From assembly GCF_013375935.1 (NCBI RefSeq), contig NZ_CP056117.1, positions 4,832,592 through 4,896,591 of the forward strand: a DNA stretch of 64,000 nucleotides, written 5' to 3'. This document shows, piece by piece, positions 49,808 through 60,866 of this stretch (within the stretch, counting starts at the first letter, position 1; each line of letters begins with the position of its first letter). This stretch comes from Enterobacter cloacae (GTDB taxonomy: Bacteria; Pseudomonadota; Gammaproteobacteria; Enterobacterales; Enterobacteriaceae). Below the pieces are notes generated by a model. The model was given only the letters and a program-made list of their open reading frames with translations, did no database searches and was not told where the DNA came from. Made by a program: the position numbers and the translations under genes.

Positions 49808-51733
49808 TTAGGTATTTGTAATTTTCTTCCATGATGCAGCTGTAGTGCCAGTTGCTTTATACCACTCAAACTGCCCGGCCGTAGTGTCGAGATATTCTTC
49901 ACCTACGAACCTCGGCACAACGTTATTTACAGGATTTTGTGAAAGCTTCCTTACAAACTTATTAACATCCCATAAAATCTGAGACTCGTAGCTAAGGAAG
50001 CTCATGCCTGCGATAGTTAGCAGTGGCGATGAAGATGAACTATTACTGATTAAATTGAAGGCTATTACATGCCAGCCACGAGATGCGATATGCAGACGAC
50101 CAGTTTTTTGAGTGTCGTAACCCGTTTCCCTGTTGAGTGATATCGTAGTGTTCAAGGCGCTCAAATTAAAGGAACTGGCAGGCTTTGCAGTGATATCAGA
50201 GCCAATTGCATCCCATACCCTATCATCCAGTGAATATTGCGACTGGGGAAGGCCGAAATCTAGTTCTACGCTGAGTGTGGCATTGCTAAATGAAACACTT
50301 GGAGTTATTACAATGTCATCATGCTCAGCATAGAAACAGACAAACACTTTATTACCTAACTGCGATGTCTCAATGACATACCCACCGGTAAAGCTTGCTA
50401 GCGGGGGGCTAAACATTCCAGCCTTGTTTAGTTGCGTTCCCCACGTGGACTCTTTTAGCTTCATCGAAGCTTCGAAAGTCCTTACGTTGACGTTAGATCC
50501 AGCCTTAACTTTTGTTGGGTTATTAAATTTTGAGAGAATGAAAGCGAATACCCTTGCCGCAAGATATTTGTAGCCCTCTTCTCTGAAATGCACATTATCG
50601 CTGAACCTTGTAGAATCCACCCCATAGAATACCTCCACCCCATCAAGAACAGGAATTCCATACTCCTCAGCTATATTGAAAGCTGCCTGCCTGTAAGCGT
50701 CTAAAAGCCGCACGTTGCCGCCATACTGTTTCTGAGGTGGTGGCGTAATCATTACTACCGGCGTGCCCTTGACAAGCTCTCTGGCAATAATTTTCTTGTA
50801 ATAAAGCACATAGTCAGAAATTGACTGATACGGCGTAAATCCTTCAGCTGCATCATTGGTGCCATACATAATGATTGTTAAATCACTATTTACATTTGTG
50901 CTCCAGTCACCCCACCCTAGCTTAGTATTGTCTCCGGAGTAACCCTGGTTAATCACCGTGACCGTGGATGAAAAAGCTTGCTGGAGATACCCTTGCAAGG
51001 CCTGAGGGTAAGGAGTGGCAGCGCGGGTTTTGGTATGCACCCGCCCTGCCGGGGTTGGGTTTGGATCTGCTGGCGTTGGTGCTACAGTGGTATCTTCACC
51101 ATACGTCAGTGAGTCACCACGGCATACAATAGTAATTGCTGCTGAATCACGAGCGACCTTTTCTGCGTAACGTGACATATTCAGGCGCTGAAGTGCATGC
51201 AACTGCTTGCCAGGGATTTGCTGGGTTCCAATGTCTACTACGTCACTGAGCTGGGCGAGTGTCAGTGCTGATTCAGCATCATTAACCAGCTCGCCAGCCG
51301 GCTTACCGGAAATAAGTGTGTCACTACCTACCTCAGCAAGTTCTGTGCGAAGCGAGGCATCGCCAACCCCTACCCATTTACCTTCACCAATGCCGCCAGT
51401 GCTATCAGGGGTAGAGCCGGCGGATACTTCTTTGGGTTGTGACCAGTCCCCATCCCAGCGGTAGAACTCCCCGTTGCTTTCCCACTGAAGAACAGTGTTA
51501 GGAGTGTCGAGGGCAGCGCCAATTTCAAAAGATTTCTTCGTGATGTAGCCATATTGCAGCATTGCCTGATTTGCATCGTAATTTATTCCAGCAATTGTAC
51601 GATGTTTATCACCAAACCGGTCAATATATTCATGATTATCTGATGTCACAAACTCATCAATTTTCCCCGCGTTAAATTTCAGATCACGCGGCGATTCGCT
51701 TGGCACAGGTAAATTAGCAGGTTGCGTAGCCAT
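49808..51733 (-). CDS. SGNH-hydrolase tailspike (copy 2)
   Basis: Same 641 aa as at 2394-4319, with Ser208, Asn293, Asp379 and His382. Two identical spike genes would show no antigenic or receptor divergence between the two copies. Confidence 0.85.
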   Translation of the reverse strand: MATQPANLPVPSESPRDLKFNAGKIDEFVTSDNHEYIDRFGDKHRTIAGINYDANQAMLQYGYITKKSFEIGAALDTPNTVLQWESNGEFYRWDGDWSQPKEVSAGSTPDSTGGIGEGKWVGVGDASLRTELAEVGSDTLISGKPAGELVNDAESALTLAQLSDVVDIGTQQIPGKQLHALQRLNMSRYAEKVARDSAAITIVCRGDSLTYGEDTTVAPTPADPNPTPAGRVHTKTRAATPYPQALQGYLQQAFSSTVTVINQGYSGDNTKLGWGDWSTNVNSDLTIIMYGTNDAAEGFTPYQSISDYVLYYKKIIARELVKGTPVVMITPPPQKQYGGNVRLLDAYRQAAFNIAEEYGIPVLDGVEVFYGVDSTRFSDNVHFREEGYKYLAARVFAFILSKFNNPTKVKAGSNVNVRTFEASMKLKESTWGTQLNKAGMFSPPLASFTGGYVIETSQLGNKVFVCFYAEHDDIVITPSVSFSNATLSVELDFGLPQSQYSLDDRVWDAIGSDITAKPASSFNLSALNTTISLNRETGYDTQKTGRLHIASRGWHVIAFNLISNSSSSSPLLTIAGMSFLSYESQILWDVNKFVRKLSQNPVNNVVPRFVGEEYLDTTAGQFEWYKATGTTAASWKKITNT

Positions 51734-51789
51734 ATTGATTCCATAAAAAACCCGGCGCGGTGGCCGGGTTGTGGTGATAGGTATGGGTC

Positions 51790-54291
51790 TTATTGGTAAA
51801 TCAGATCGCTATATTCAGCGAGTGTTAAAGCTGTATTGCCCTTTCCATCTGGCTGTTTTGCAGTAATCGTCCATCTGCCTGCATCGAGTTCTTCTGATGT
51901 CGCGATGGCGTACCGGGACGGTGACTGGACGTCTACCCCATCAAACAGATTAAGCTTGATGTCAGGAATAGCAGCTGTAAAACCGAAGGCAGTATCTGTC
52001 CTTGGTGTGGCCAGGTAGCGCGCCGTGGTTGCACCTGACGAATCCGTAACCTGAACATACATCGTTCCTGAGAAGTTGATACGCTCACTGGTTTCGAAGT
52101 CATTACCCACGCGAGAAACGATATAGCCAGCCTGCTGGTTGGTGTCGTAGGTATCAGGAACCTGAACCATGTCACCGATGTTCACCCATTCACCATCTGC
52201 CATTGCAGTTACAGACATGGTCATTCGGGAATAGATAAGACGCTTACACTCGCGCAGCGCACGCTCGTCAGCCTGGAATCTGTTCCTGATGTATAGCATT
52301 TCGAACTTCTTCGGTTTTGTCGGTGCACCTTCAACGATAGCGCTTCCGGTTATCCGATACCTGATAAAGTCCTGCTTATTGGTGTCCGGGTTGCGGAACT
52401 GAACCTCGACGCCGTCATAGCCGCCTGGAAGCGTCATATCGTACGAAAGCGAGTAACCATCAGGCTTTGTATTCGACCGGTTGAAAATTGTGGCCGCTGA
52501 CGTTTTCTTGCTGTCCCGGGTGAAAGACAGCACGCCGTTATCGTCATAGACCAGCACGCTGGCGGCATCACAGATGCTTTCCATGCGCGACCCAAGCGAT
52601 ACATCCTCATCGTCAAAGGTGTAATCGAAATACCCCAGGCGCGGGTCGATTGCGTCGATTTCCGCCTGTATCTGGTACAGGCCGTAAATATCAATGCTCG
52701 ACTCCGGCTGCTGACCAACGACAAGCCAGTTAAACAGCGCGATATCAGCGAATTTACGTGATGGCCTCAGCGAGTAATCGACCTGTTGCGTCGCCATGTT
52801 GTAGCTGATGACGTGCCTGGTGATCAGCGCGTTGTATTTCCTGTCGCGGCTGCCGGTGGCGTTCTCCGTTGCCCTGACAACTATTTTCACCAGCGTGTCA
52901 TCAGGATGGACAACATTGGTCCTGACGTTGATAGCATGGATTTCTTCAAGCTGTATTTTGCTGTCACTGGCACTGTTTGTTATGCGCTCAAGCGAGACGG
53001 CATAGCGGCCATAACCGGCTGCAGGCGTCTGCTTATACGTCCGGTAGTAGGTCTTTGAAACGCCCTTAATCCCTTCCACAATCGCATAAGTCACCGTCTC
53101 CTCTGTGCCGGGGATCTGATTGTTGTCATCATCGACCTTCCACCATTTAATTTTGAAAGAGTCGTTGTGCTGTCCGGCATAACCGGCAATCACGTGGATC
53201 CATAGTTGAGTTGACTGAACTGGCGAAATAAACGGACCAACCACAAGCGTGCCGTTATCGGCCAGGATGAATTTTGTTGTGTTGATGGTGACACCAGATA
53301 AATCAAAGCCTGGTGCTGATATTTTATTGAACGTGAAGGTGTAATACTCAACCGGGTCAACGACGCTTCCGTCGTCGCTTTCAACAATACTTATCATCGA
53401 CCCGGAAAGCTGGACGTCTTCTGTGACAGAACCGCCCGGTACAGGTCTGGTAACGTTAATCGTGAACGTCACCGGGTGCGGCAGAATTAACCCAAGGAAA
53501 TAGTCGAAATCTGCCTGCTGCACGATTTTAATCGCAATCTCGCCGCCAGCGTAAACGCCGCTAACAACATTATTGGCCGTCGCGCTTTCAATCGGCGTCC
53601 CTTCTTTTTCGTTCGGCCCCAGCAACTCCTGACCGTCGACGTCATCAAACTGATACCCCTCAATGACCTGAGGGATCACTTCACCTGGTTGATAGATGGT
53701 GTAGCTCGCCCCCGCCATGGAGCCGAGATTGGTTTCGGAGAATCGAACTGACGATATGTCATATTTCCCAAGCCCAAAGCACATAATCTCCGTTACGTAC
53801 TTAAGCCAGGTGTTATCCGATCCGCCGGGAACGTATTCGAATACTGATTCCTGGGTTAGGTCCGGAAACGATCTGACTTGCCCGAAGTTATCCGGCTTCG
53901 CTTCGCCATTTCGCGCGATGTTGGTCTGCCCTTTCAGGCTGTTGTTGGGTGATGTTTTGCTGTTACCAGACGCCGCGCTGGCGTTTGGTTTCGGCATAAA
54001 AGACGACAGCACTTTTTGGGTGAACTTGATCGGGTTCAGGTGCTCCAGTGGGTTAAGCAGAGTCCCAACCAGGCCGCCACTTTTTGGTTGGTCGAAAATG
54101 ATTACCCGGTCATTGTCCTGAAGCTGGAAAGCAAGCTCATCGTCTGGCTGCAACTCTTTGCCGTTACGGTTGATTCGGATATCGCGGTGAAAACTTTCCT
54201 GTCCAAGCCATTCCGAAAATACCGTGCCGGCTTTAACTACCGCCCGGTCCTTCGGCATCCCCGGAACGCGCTGAATCTCGATTACCGGCAT
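51790..54291 (-). CDS. Tail tip / host-specificity protein (copy 2)
   Basis: Same as 4376-6877, with the same alternative start 23 codons upstream; the terminator before the spike gene is repeated at 51749-51770. Confidence 0.8.
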   Translation of the reverse strand: MPVIEIQRVPGMPKDRAVVKAGTVFSEWLGQESFHRDIRINRNGKELQPDDELAFQLQDNDRVIIFDQPKSGGLVGTLLNPLEHLNPIKFTQKVLSSFMPKPNASAASGNSKTSPNNSLKGQTNIARNGEAKPDNFGQVRSFPDLTQESVFEYVPGGSDNTWLKYVTEIMCFGLGKYDISSVRFSETNLGSMAGASYTIYQPGEVIPQVIEGYQFDDVDGQELLGPNEKEGTPIESATANNVVSGVYAGGEIAIKIVQQADFDYFLGLILPHPVTFTINVTRPVPGGSVTEDVQLSGSMISIVESDDGSVVDPVEYYTFTFNKISAPGFDLSGVTINTTKFILADNGTLVVGPFISPVQSTQLWIHVIAGYAGQHNDSFKIKWWKVDDDNNQIPGTEETVTYAIVEGIKGVSKTYYRTYKQTPAAGYGRYAVSLERITNSASDSKIQLEEIHAINVRTNVVHPDDTLVKIVVRATENATGSRDRKYNALITRHVISYNMATQQVDYSLRPSRKFADIALFNWLVVGQQPESSIDIYGLYQIQAEIDAIDPRLGYFDYTFDDEDVSLGSRMESICDAASVLVYDDNGVLSFTRDSKKTSAATIFNRSNTKPDGYSLSYDMTLPGGYDGVEVQFRNPDTNKQDFIRYRITGSAIVEGAPTKPKKFEMLYIRNRFQADERALRECKRLIYSRMTMSVTAMADGEWVNIGDMVQVPDTYDTNQQAGYIVSRVGNDFETSERINFSGTMYVQVTDSSGATTARYLATPRTDTAFGFTAAIPDIKLNLFDGVDVQSPSRYAIATSEELDAGRWTITAKQPDGKGNTALTLAEYSDLIYQ

Positions 54292-54670
54292 AGGTGTAAA
54301 ACTCCACTCTGGTGAATAGCTTCTGAATGGTCCTGATCGCGTCGAACCGGACGTGTCCATTTTCCCCGCGGCTGTGCAGCGCGCGACCGTCTACAATCAG
54401 GCCGACATGCACAGGCTGGCTGCCAACCCAGGCGACGAAGATCCCGCTCTCAATGAACGTGCCGCCCGGCTGCCAGAAAACGACATCAGCGTCATAGCAA
54501 GTCATGAAGTCGCGCCCGGATTCGTAATCTGGTGACTGATGAATCTCGATCCCCAGAACGTGGCGGTAATAGAGCACCACCAGGCCCCAGCAGTCAGCCG
54601 CGTCAAAACTGCAGGCGCGGTTACTCCATGGGATACCCTCAACACGCGATATGAACTCGTCTTTAAGCAT
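54233..54670 (-). CDS. NlpC/P60-type tail assembly protein (copy 2)
   Basis: Same as 6819-7256; Cys27 and His88 are kept. Confidence 0.85.
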   Translation of the reverse strand: MLKDEFISRVEGIPWSNRACSFDAADCWGLVVLYYRHVLGIEIHQSPDYESGRDFMTCYDADVVFWQPGGTFIESGIFVAWVGSQPVHVGLIVDGRALHSRGENGHVRFDAIRTIQKLFTRVEFYTYAGNRDSARSGDAEGPGGS

Positions 54671-55133
54671 TCTGAAGCCCCGGATATTCTTCGACGGTGT
54701 ACAGCCGCCCGACGTTGCGATTGAGCGGGTTTACGCGCGTCAGGCTGCACGTCACGTCCTTGTCGTCCATCGAGCAGTCACTGACGTAGAGCGTCCACGA
54801 CTTGATGGCCGTGGTCATATCGGCTGCGTCAAATTGCTGGTAAGTCGCCGAGATAGGCGTGATGCGTGAGTAGGCTTTCCACTGTTTGAGTTGCTGCTTG
54901 AAGTCCTGCGCCAGCCGCCCAAATTTGACGGTGCTGTCGAGGATCGGCGTGTTGCTCTGCTGACTTTCGGTTAACTCCATGCGGCATGGTGCGTAGACCT
55001 GGCCGCCGAGCGTTTTGGGGAAAATCTGGTTGTTAACGAGCCTGATATAGCCAAAGACCGGGCTGTAGAACGTGATCGTTTCGTACAGGATACGGTTAGG
55101 CCTTCGGCTCTGAAATTCTCTGAGCGTCGGCAT
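54663..55133 (-). CDS. DUF1833 tail assembly protein (copy 2)
   Basis: Same 156 aa as at 7249-7719. Confidence 0.75.
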   Translation of the reverse strand: MPTLREFQSRRPNRILYETITFYSPVFGYIRLVNNQIFPKTLGGQVYAPCRMELTESQQSNTPILDSTVKFGRLAQDFKQQLKQWKAYSRITPISATYQQFDAADMTTAIKSWTLYVSDCSMDDKDVTCSLTRVNPLNRNVGRLYTVEEYPGLQNA

Positions 55134-55627
55134 TATGGCACCTTCGGTAAACTCTCCGGGTCTCTCCCGTCAGGATAGCCCGTGACAATGATGTCCAGCC
55201 ATGATCCCCACGGCGGAGGCAACTCAACGATAATGTCGTCAAACTCGTCATCTGAGTTAACCAGCTCGCGCGCAACAACATCACCGCTCCATGTGAAAAT
55301 TGACCCGGACTGTGACCACGATGGCCAGGAGAGAAAGTGTAATTCCTGCACCTCGACGCCGGTATCTCCTGTCCCGGTGCCTAGCGGCATCGTGAACCAC
55401 TGATTGCAGTTATCGAGATAGTTCGGGCTTCGTAACCACTGCATAAATGCGCGGTGCTGGTCGCGAGTGAAGATCCATGTCAAAGAGAATGACGTCTTCA
55501 GGTCGTCGGTTAACTTCTGAAATACCGGCGCGCCGACCGTCGGCTGGTCGACGCGAAATCCGGTATCGGTAGTTGGTGTTTTCCCCTTCTGCGCCAGCGG
55601 CAGCCAGTCAGGGTAAGGAATTGGCAT
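55133..55627 (-). CDS. Minor tail protein (copy 2)
   Basis: Same 164 aa as at 7719-8213. Confidence 0.7.
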   Translation of the reverse strand: MPIPYPDWLPLAQKGKTPTTDTGFRVDQPTVGAPVFQKLTDDLKTSFSLTWIFTRDQHRAFMQWLRSPNYLDNCNQWFTMPLGTGTGDTGVEVQELHFLSWPSWSQSGSIFTWSGDVVARELVNSDDEFDDIIVELPPPWGSWLDIIVTGYPDGRDPESLPKVP

Positions 55628-55629
55628 AT

Positions 55630-57963
55630 TTAGCCCCTTGCTTTGCGTGGCGCCTGGTGATTAATCTGGATGGCCTGGCTAACACGACCGCCGTTATTGA
55701 TGTCTGCAACAATCATATCGATGGTCACTCCATTACCGTCCTGGGTGGCCTGGGCATCAACAGTCGCACCAGTGTAGTTCTGGATGTTTAGGTAAATGGG
55801 AACTGCTCCGGTACCGCTGTTCAGCTCCTTATTGCTGATCACCTTTCCATTGTCACCTGGGATCATGTACTGGCTGCCATTACTGGCGCGGTAGATTTCG
55901 GGCATACCGCCCTCGCCTACCTGGTACATAGAACCGGCTGAGACCGGGCCTCCGTTCTTGCGCTTACCCGCCAGTGAACTGGACATAGCCATGGCGGCAA
56001 TTACTGCACCGATGCCGATCGCCGCAGCGCCACCAAACGAGCCGATGGAGGCGACGATTGCAGCGGGTGTCCAAGCTGCGGTTGTGGCCGCCGCAGAGGA
56101 AACGCTTGCCGCGGTAGTCGTCGCTGTACCGGCGACCGCTGCCGAGGTTGTGGCCGCCGTTGCTGCAATCTGAGCTGTACTGCCTGTGACTGCTGCCTTT
56201 ACCCACTCCATACCCATCTGGACGAATGAGTTAACCACACTGTTAAGCACCGTCATTCCAATGCTGCGCATCGCGTCGCTTGCAGACATGCTGCCTGTGA
56301 CAATGCCGGTCAGCGCATTACTGGCCACAGAACCAAGGGAGTCGAAAGCCGCCGCTGCTGCCTGAGTGGCCGCGTTCTGCTGCGCCCATTCTTCCCACAT
56401 TGCCGCATTGCGCTGATCACGATACTGCTGCTCGATAGCCGCACGCGCGGCCTCGGCCTCTCCGATCTTCTGCGGATAGAGTTGGGCGTATTGTTGGATA
56501 TCAGCGATGTCTTTCTGGTACTGGCTATCCAGGCCGGCTGTTTTGCTGGTTTTGCCCTGGATGGTGCTGAATTTATTAGCCGCGTCAGTACGCTCTTTCT
56601 CAGCCTTTGCCTGCTCACGCAGTGCATTAGCATTGTCCCAGGCTTTCCCGGCAAGTTGCCCGGCAAGCATGAGTTGCTCCTGCGTGGCTGTATTACCGAG
56701 AGACTGCTGTGCATTAAGCACGGCCTGCGCTCTCGATAACTCGCCAACACTACCGGCTGACAGCTCGGCCTTCTGCCGCAACTCATCCAGTTTTTGGTTA
56801 ACATTTTCCTGCGCTTTAGCGTACTGCTCCGCCTCTTTCTGGGCTGCCGACGCCCCGCCTTTCGACTTGCTACCAGTGGTCGTTGCAGTGGCCTTTATCT
56901 CGATCGGCTTGGTGTTGGCGGCGGTCTGTGATGCTTTGGAAACAGCGGCCAGGTCGCCAACCAGCATGGCGGCTTTATTGCTCAGCCCGGCCAGTGCTTT
57001 GTTTTGTGCCTCCCAACCGTCGAGACCAAGCCATGACCAGGTGCGGGCCCGGCGCGTAAACATTTCTGCTGTGCTGTTCAGATCAGAAATCTGCGCATCG
57101 GCAGATATTGCCTTCCCGGCCAGCCTGTCGAGAGCAGCCGTCAATGAGTCAATCACGGCGACCATGCCAGAACTTGCACCAGTAGCCTGGTTAACAGAGT
57201 CGATCATTGACAGGAATGAGTTTGTCAGCGCGGTATTGGCTTGAGCCAGAGTACGAGGAAGTTTTTCGAACTCTGCATTTACTGAGCCAGTTTGTTTCTG
57301 GATGGCATTAAGCGCATCTTCTGCCGTCAGTTTCCCGTCCAGCATCAGCTGACGAAGCTCTCCGATGCTTACACCCATCCCAGCGGCAATCTGGCGCGCC
57401 AGTTCCGGCATTTGCTCAAGGATGGAGTTGAACTCCTCCGCTCGAACCGTACCGGATGAAATCGACTGGCCGAACTGACGAAGAGCATTCGCCATTTCTT
57501 CTGTCGAGGATCCGCCAATGCGACCTATTTTCTGAAGTGTCTCGGTGAGCTGAATAATCTGACCGTTCGTCGCTCCGGTATCGCGCAACGCCGTGCTGAG
57601 AGTCTCCCACAGCTTCGCTGTATCCTGTAGCGAACCACCCGTTGCCGAACTGATGCGCATCAGACTCTGCATAGTCTGAGATGCTGTAGCTGCGCTGCCA
57701 GTGAGCCTCTCTATACGCGCGTTGAGCTGACTCATATTGTCAGCAGCAACGAGGAAAGCCTTTCCCCAGTCAACAACGAGTGAGGCGGCAATTGCCCCGG
57801 CGACGCGGTTGATATTCGTCTGCAACTCATCCATCTTTTTGGCTGCATTGGTCGCCGAGTTGCCGATGGAGTCGAGCGACTTATTGGCCTTTCCCTGCGC
57901 CTTGAGCAAGCCAGATACATCGGCCTCGATGTCGTAATAAATCTCGCCTGCTTTCTCAGACAT
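55630..57963 (-). CDS. Tape measure protein (copy 2)
   Basis: Same 777 aa as at 8216-10549; the upstream terminator is repeated at 57986-58005. Confidence 0.92.
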   Translation of the reverse strand: MSEKAGEIYYDIEADVSGLLKAQGKANKSLDSIGNSATNAAKKMDELQTNINRVAGAIAASLVVDWGKAFLVAADNMSQLNARIERLTGSAATASQTMQSLMRISSATGGSLQDTAKLWETLSTALRDTGATNGQIIQLTETLQKIGRIGGSSTEEMANALRQFGQSISSGTVRAEEFNSILEQMPELARQIAAGMGVSIGELRQLMLDGKLTAEDALNAIQKQTGSVNAEFEKLPRTLAQANTALTNSFLSMIDSVNQATGASSGMVAVIDSLTAALDRLAGKAISADAQISDLNSTAEMFTRRARTWSWLGLDGWEAQNKALAGLSNKAAMLVGDLAAVSKASQTAANTKPIEIKATATTTGSKSKGGASAAQKEAEQYAKAQENVNQKLDELRQKAELSAGSVGELSRAQAVLNAQQSLGNTATQEQLMLAGQLAGKAWDNANALREQAKAEKERTDAANKFSTIQGKTSKTAGLDSQYQKDIADIQQYAQLYPQKIGEAEAARAAIEQQYRDQRNAAMWEEWAQQNAATQAAAAAFDSLGSVASNALTGIVTGSMSASDAMRSIGMTVLNSVVNSFVQMGMEWVKAAVTGSTAQIAATAATTSAAVAGTATTTAASVSSAAATTAAWTPAAIVASIGSFGGAAAIGIGAVIAAMAMSSSLAGKRKNGGPVSAGSMYQVGEGGMPEIYRASNGSQYMIPGDNGKVISNKELNSGTGAVPIYLNIQNYTGATVDAQATQDGNGVTIDMIVADINNGGRVSQAIQINHQAPRKARG

Positions 57964-58020
57964 CAGTTTTCTCCGGGCATAAAAAAACCCACCGAGTGGT
58001 GGGTTAGTTATTCGTGTCGT

Positions 58021-58395
58021 TTATTGGCATCGTTCTGTGTAGGCCGGTGGTGGAGGCGTATCTTTCGAACTGAGGAAGTGATCACCAAGGGTGTAGTCGA
58101 CGCCTTTTGAGAACATCCCCTTCGATTTCATTTTCAGCTCAACAAAGAATGGATGGAACCCTGCATAGGCACCGAAACCGTTCTTTCCGTTAATCTCCCC
58201 GCAAACAACAGCATTAACACGGCCGTCATCGGCATCTGTCATCTTCACGACTTTCACGTTACGGAACTGAGCGCTGCCAGGATCCAGTAGATTGGCGGAA
58301 ACTTCAGATTGTGCCAGCGAAATTGCCTTTTCCTCTCCCGGCTTGCAGCCAGCCAGAACCAGTGGAATCACCAAAGCCAACAGTATTTTTTTCAC
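58021..58395 (-). CDS. Small lipoprotein (copy 2)
   Basis: Same as 10607-10981, lipobox Cys17 intact. If expressed in the lysogen, a tandem would double its dose. Confidence 0.75.
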   Translation of the reverse strand: MKKILLALVIPLVLAGCKPGEEKAISLAQSEVSANLLDPGSAQFRNVKVVKMTDADDGRVNAVVCGEINGKNGFGAYAGFHPFFVELKMKSKGMFSKGVDYTLGDHFLSSKDTPPPPAYTERCQ

Positions 58396-58467
58396 TCTTA
58401 TCCCCTGAGTTTTATTGTCGAGCCATATTACGCCCGGCCAGGCGATTACGGTACATCCATTATTAAC

Positions 58468-59211
58468 TCAGGCCGCTTTCTTTGCTGATTTTTCGCGCTC
58501 AATCATTTCCTGCCAACGGCGATCGTCATCGTCCATAACAGCGTCATACTCTTCCCTGGTGAAGCCCTTCTGGTCAGGGTATTTGGCGTTAAGCATCATG
58601 GCGAACTCGGTCATGGTAAGGTTTTCAGCCTCTTCCCTGCTGATCCCAAAATGGTTTCGTGCCGCCATGATGTATTCAGTCGCATGAAACTCCGGTGTCG
58701 TTTCCTTGCTTTCGTGCTTCTGCAACTTACGAACCTTCGCCCGGCCGATAACACCATGCATGATCAGCGACTGAGCTATCAGAATAAGGTTCTCAGGCGG
58801 GAGAGCGCCACGGCGCCATACAAACGTACGCCTTCCAGTGCGTGATGGCTCATGCCAGCCTGTCAGCTCTGAAACGTCCTCGTCACAGCATGACTGAATG
58901 ACATTAATAGCCGAGAGTAATGCCTCACGCACAAACGCGGCAGAACCTGCCGCATCCAGAGCCCACCGCGGCAGGGAAATGTCACCGAAGTAGTAGGCGT
59001 AAAATTTACGCTGATGCTCCGGTATGGCGCTGTGAATTTTTCGCGCCGCCTCAAGCATCTTCGCTACGTCATCATTGAATAGCGCATAGAAGGTGCGGAC
59101 GATATGCTCTGGCTCGCCGATCCGCGTCATGTTACGGAACGATGGCCGGAAGAAGTATTCACGGCCGCCAGCACCAATCAGGCACTCTCCAATTTCTTTC
59201 AAAGGGGTCAT
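58468..59211 (-). CDS. Tail assembly-type protein (copy 2)
   Basis: Same as 11054-11797. Confidence 0.65.
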   Translation of the reverse strand: MTPLKEIGECLIGAGGREYFFRPSFRNMTRIGEPEHIVRTFYALFNDDVAKMLEAARKIHSAIPEHQRKFYAYYFGDISLPRWALDAAGSAAFVREALLSAINVIQSCCDEDVSELTGWHEPSRTGRRTFVWRRGALPPENLILIAQSLIMHGVIGRAKVRKLQKHESKETTPEFHATEYIMAARNHFGISREEAENLTMTEFAMMLNAKYPDQKGFTREEYDAVMDDDDRRWQEMIEREKSAKKAA

Positions 59212-59261
59212 ATCGCTCTCCATAACCAGTATCAAGGGCAGCACGCCGCCCTTTGTAGTGA

Positions 59262-60017
59262 TTACGGTGCGGCAGTAACGGTAACGGCGCAGGTGTCGGT
59301 GAAATCACCGTCAGCAGTAGTAGCCGTAATAGTCGCGGTGCCCTCGGCAACTGCTGTCACCAGGCCGGTTGAACTGACAGTGGCGATGGATGGCGCCGAA
59401 GTCGTCCAGGTGATCGCTTTGTTAGTTGCATCGGTTGGTTGAACCGCGCCGCTGAGTTGTTGGGTTGCGCCAACGACCAGAGATGCAGTTGCAGGGGTAA
59501 CCTCAACACCAGTAACATCGATAGAGTCAGCAACTTCAAACACAACAGTATCAGCGTCGTAAACCTTCCACTCGCCGGAGAAGGTGGAGATATCGTTTGT
59601 ACCGAAATCACCAGACCATGACGTGGTGTTCATGTAACCCTGGATGTAAGTACCGGCGTTCTCACCAGCGAAGTCGAAACGCACCCACAGGTTAGGCTGA
59701 CGGCCTGCCTGAACTTCGTCAAAGATGTACTTCGACAGACGCCACGCGCCGATCTCGTTATCTTTATCAGACTTGCGAAACTCACCTTCGCCAGAGATCG
59801 TTAGATCCATGTTGTTGACCAGGTTCTCCACCAGCCCTTTAGCATCATCTGCCTCGGAGTTGATGGTGTTCATCGAATAGTCGATGCCCTTGGTCGTCAT
59901 AGCGCCGAGACGCTTCCACTCGGAAAGCGCTGGCACTGCGTCGGGGCAGCCAAAGGCCATGCGTAGCACAGCTACTTTCCCGATCAGCTTGCCAAAATCA
60001 TTAGCACAGCCTTGCAT
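59262..60017 (-). CDS. Major tail tube protein with BIG2 domain (copy 2)
   Basis: Same 251 aa as at 11848-12603; terminator repeated at 60033-60056. Confidence 0.88.
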   Translation of the reverse strand: MQGCANDFGKLIGKVAVLRMAFGCPDAVPALSEWKRLGAMTTKGIDYSMNTINSEADDAKGLVENLVNNMDLTISGEGEFRKSDKDNEIGAWRLSKYIFDEVQAGRQPNLWVRFDFAGENAGTYIQGYMNTTSWSGDFGTNDISTFSGEWKVYDADTVVFEVADSIDVTGVEVTPATASLVVGATQQLSGAVQPTDATNKAITWTTSAPSIATVSSTGLVTAVAEGTATITATTADGDFTDTCAVTVTAAP

Positions 60018-60075
60018 GTGTACCTCTCAAATAAAAAAGGCCGCCGGATGGCAGCCTGATGGGTTGGTGATTGGG

Positions 60076-60459
60076 TTATTCGCCGTAAACGCACATGAAC
60101 TGGAGTCTGAAGACCAGGCGCCCCTCTTCGGTCAGGATGGGTGCAGGCATATTGCCGAGGTTTTGAATAAGGCCAAGGCATTTGTCGTTAATGTCGTTCT
60201 GTTCGACATAATTGATGATTTCCTGAGCCTTCTCAGCGGCTGCGCGGCGCTTATCTTTGGCGGAAATGACATCCACCAGCACGTAGTGGCCAGATCCGAG
60301 TTCATTCCGGATGTCGGTTCCGCCGTTAGGCCGGAACACGATGAATGCGTCGGTTAACTTAGTTGTGTCGTCCCAAGCCAGCAACTGAACAATGAAGCCA
60401 TTGGTAAGCCCGGCATCAACGAAGTAGTTACGCACGCGCTCATACATAGCAGGTGTCAT
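60076..60459 (-). CDS. Tail terminator protein (copy 2)
   Basis: Same 127 aa as at 12662-13045. Confidence 0.65.
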   Translation of the reverse strand: MTPAMYERVRNYFVDAGLTNGFIVQLLAWDDTTKLTDAFIVFRPNGGTDIRNELGSGHYVLVDVISAKDKRRAAAEKAQEIINYVEQNDINDKCLGLIQNLGNMPAPILTEEGRLVFRLQFMCVYGE

Positions 60460-60824
60460 ACTGAAAGCTCCTTGCGCATTACGGCATCAATCTGGCTGCG
60501 GGTGTCGTCAAAGCCTTTAGTGAGGAACTCTTTCTGCGCTGTGGCGCGGCGGAAGGTTTGCGGCACGTTCGGATCGTGTACGAAAACAGCGTAGTTCGCC
60601 GTGTAACCCACTCTCCCGGTCAGTCGAACGCCGTTATTTATCAACTCCCGATACTGGCTATTCAACAACGTAGAGGTATCGATCGGCGTATAAAGCGCGG
60701 CCTGTGAGCTGCCGATTATCATTGCTGACTGTAACGCCCTGACAACTTTTCGCCCTTTCACGTCGTTAATGATGCGGTTGAGCCCGGCTTTCGACTGCTT
60801 AACGCCGCGAACTTTGATGCCCAT
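60456..60824 (-). CDS. HK97 gp10-like protein (copy 2)
   Basis: Same 122 aa as at 13042-13410; terminator repeated at 60848-60863. Confidence 0.82.
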   Translation of the reverse strand: MGIKVRGVKQSKAGLNRIINDVKGRKVVRALQSAMIIGSSQAALYTPIDTSTLLNSQYRELINNGVRLTGRVGYTANYAVFVHDPNVPQTFRRATAQKEFLTKGFDDTRSQIDAVMRKELSV

Positions 60825-60866
60825 GGTTTTCTCCAGGCAATAAAAAAGGCCGCCGGAGCGACCTGT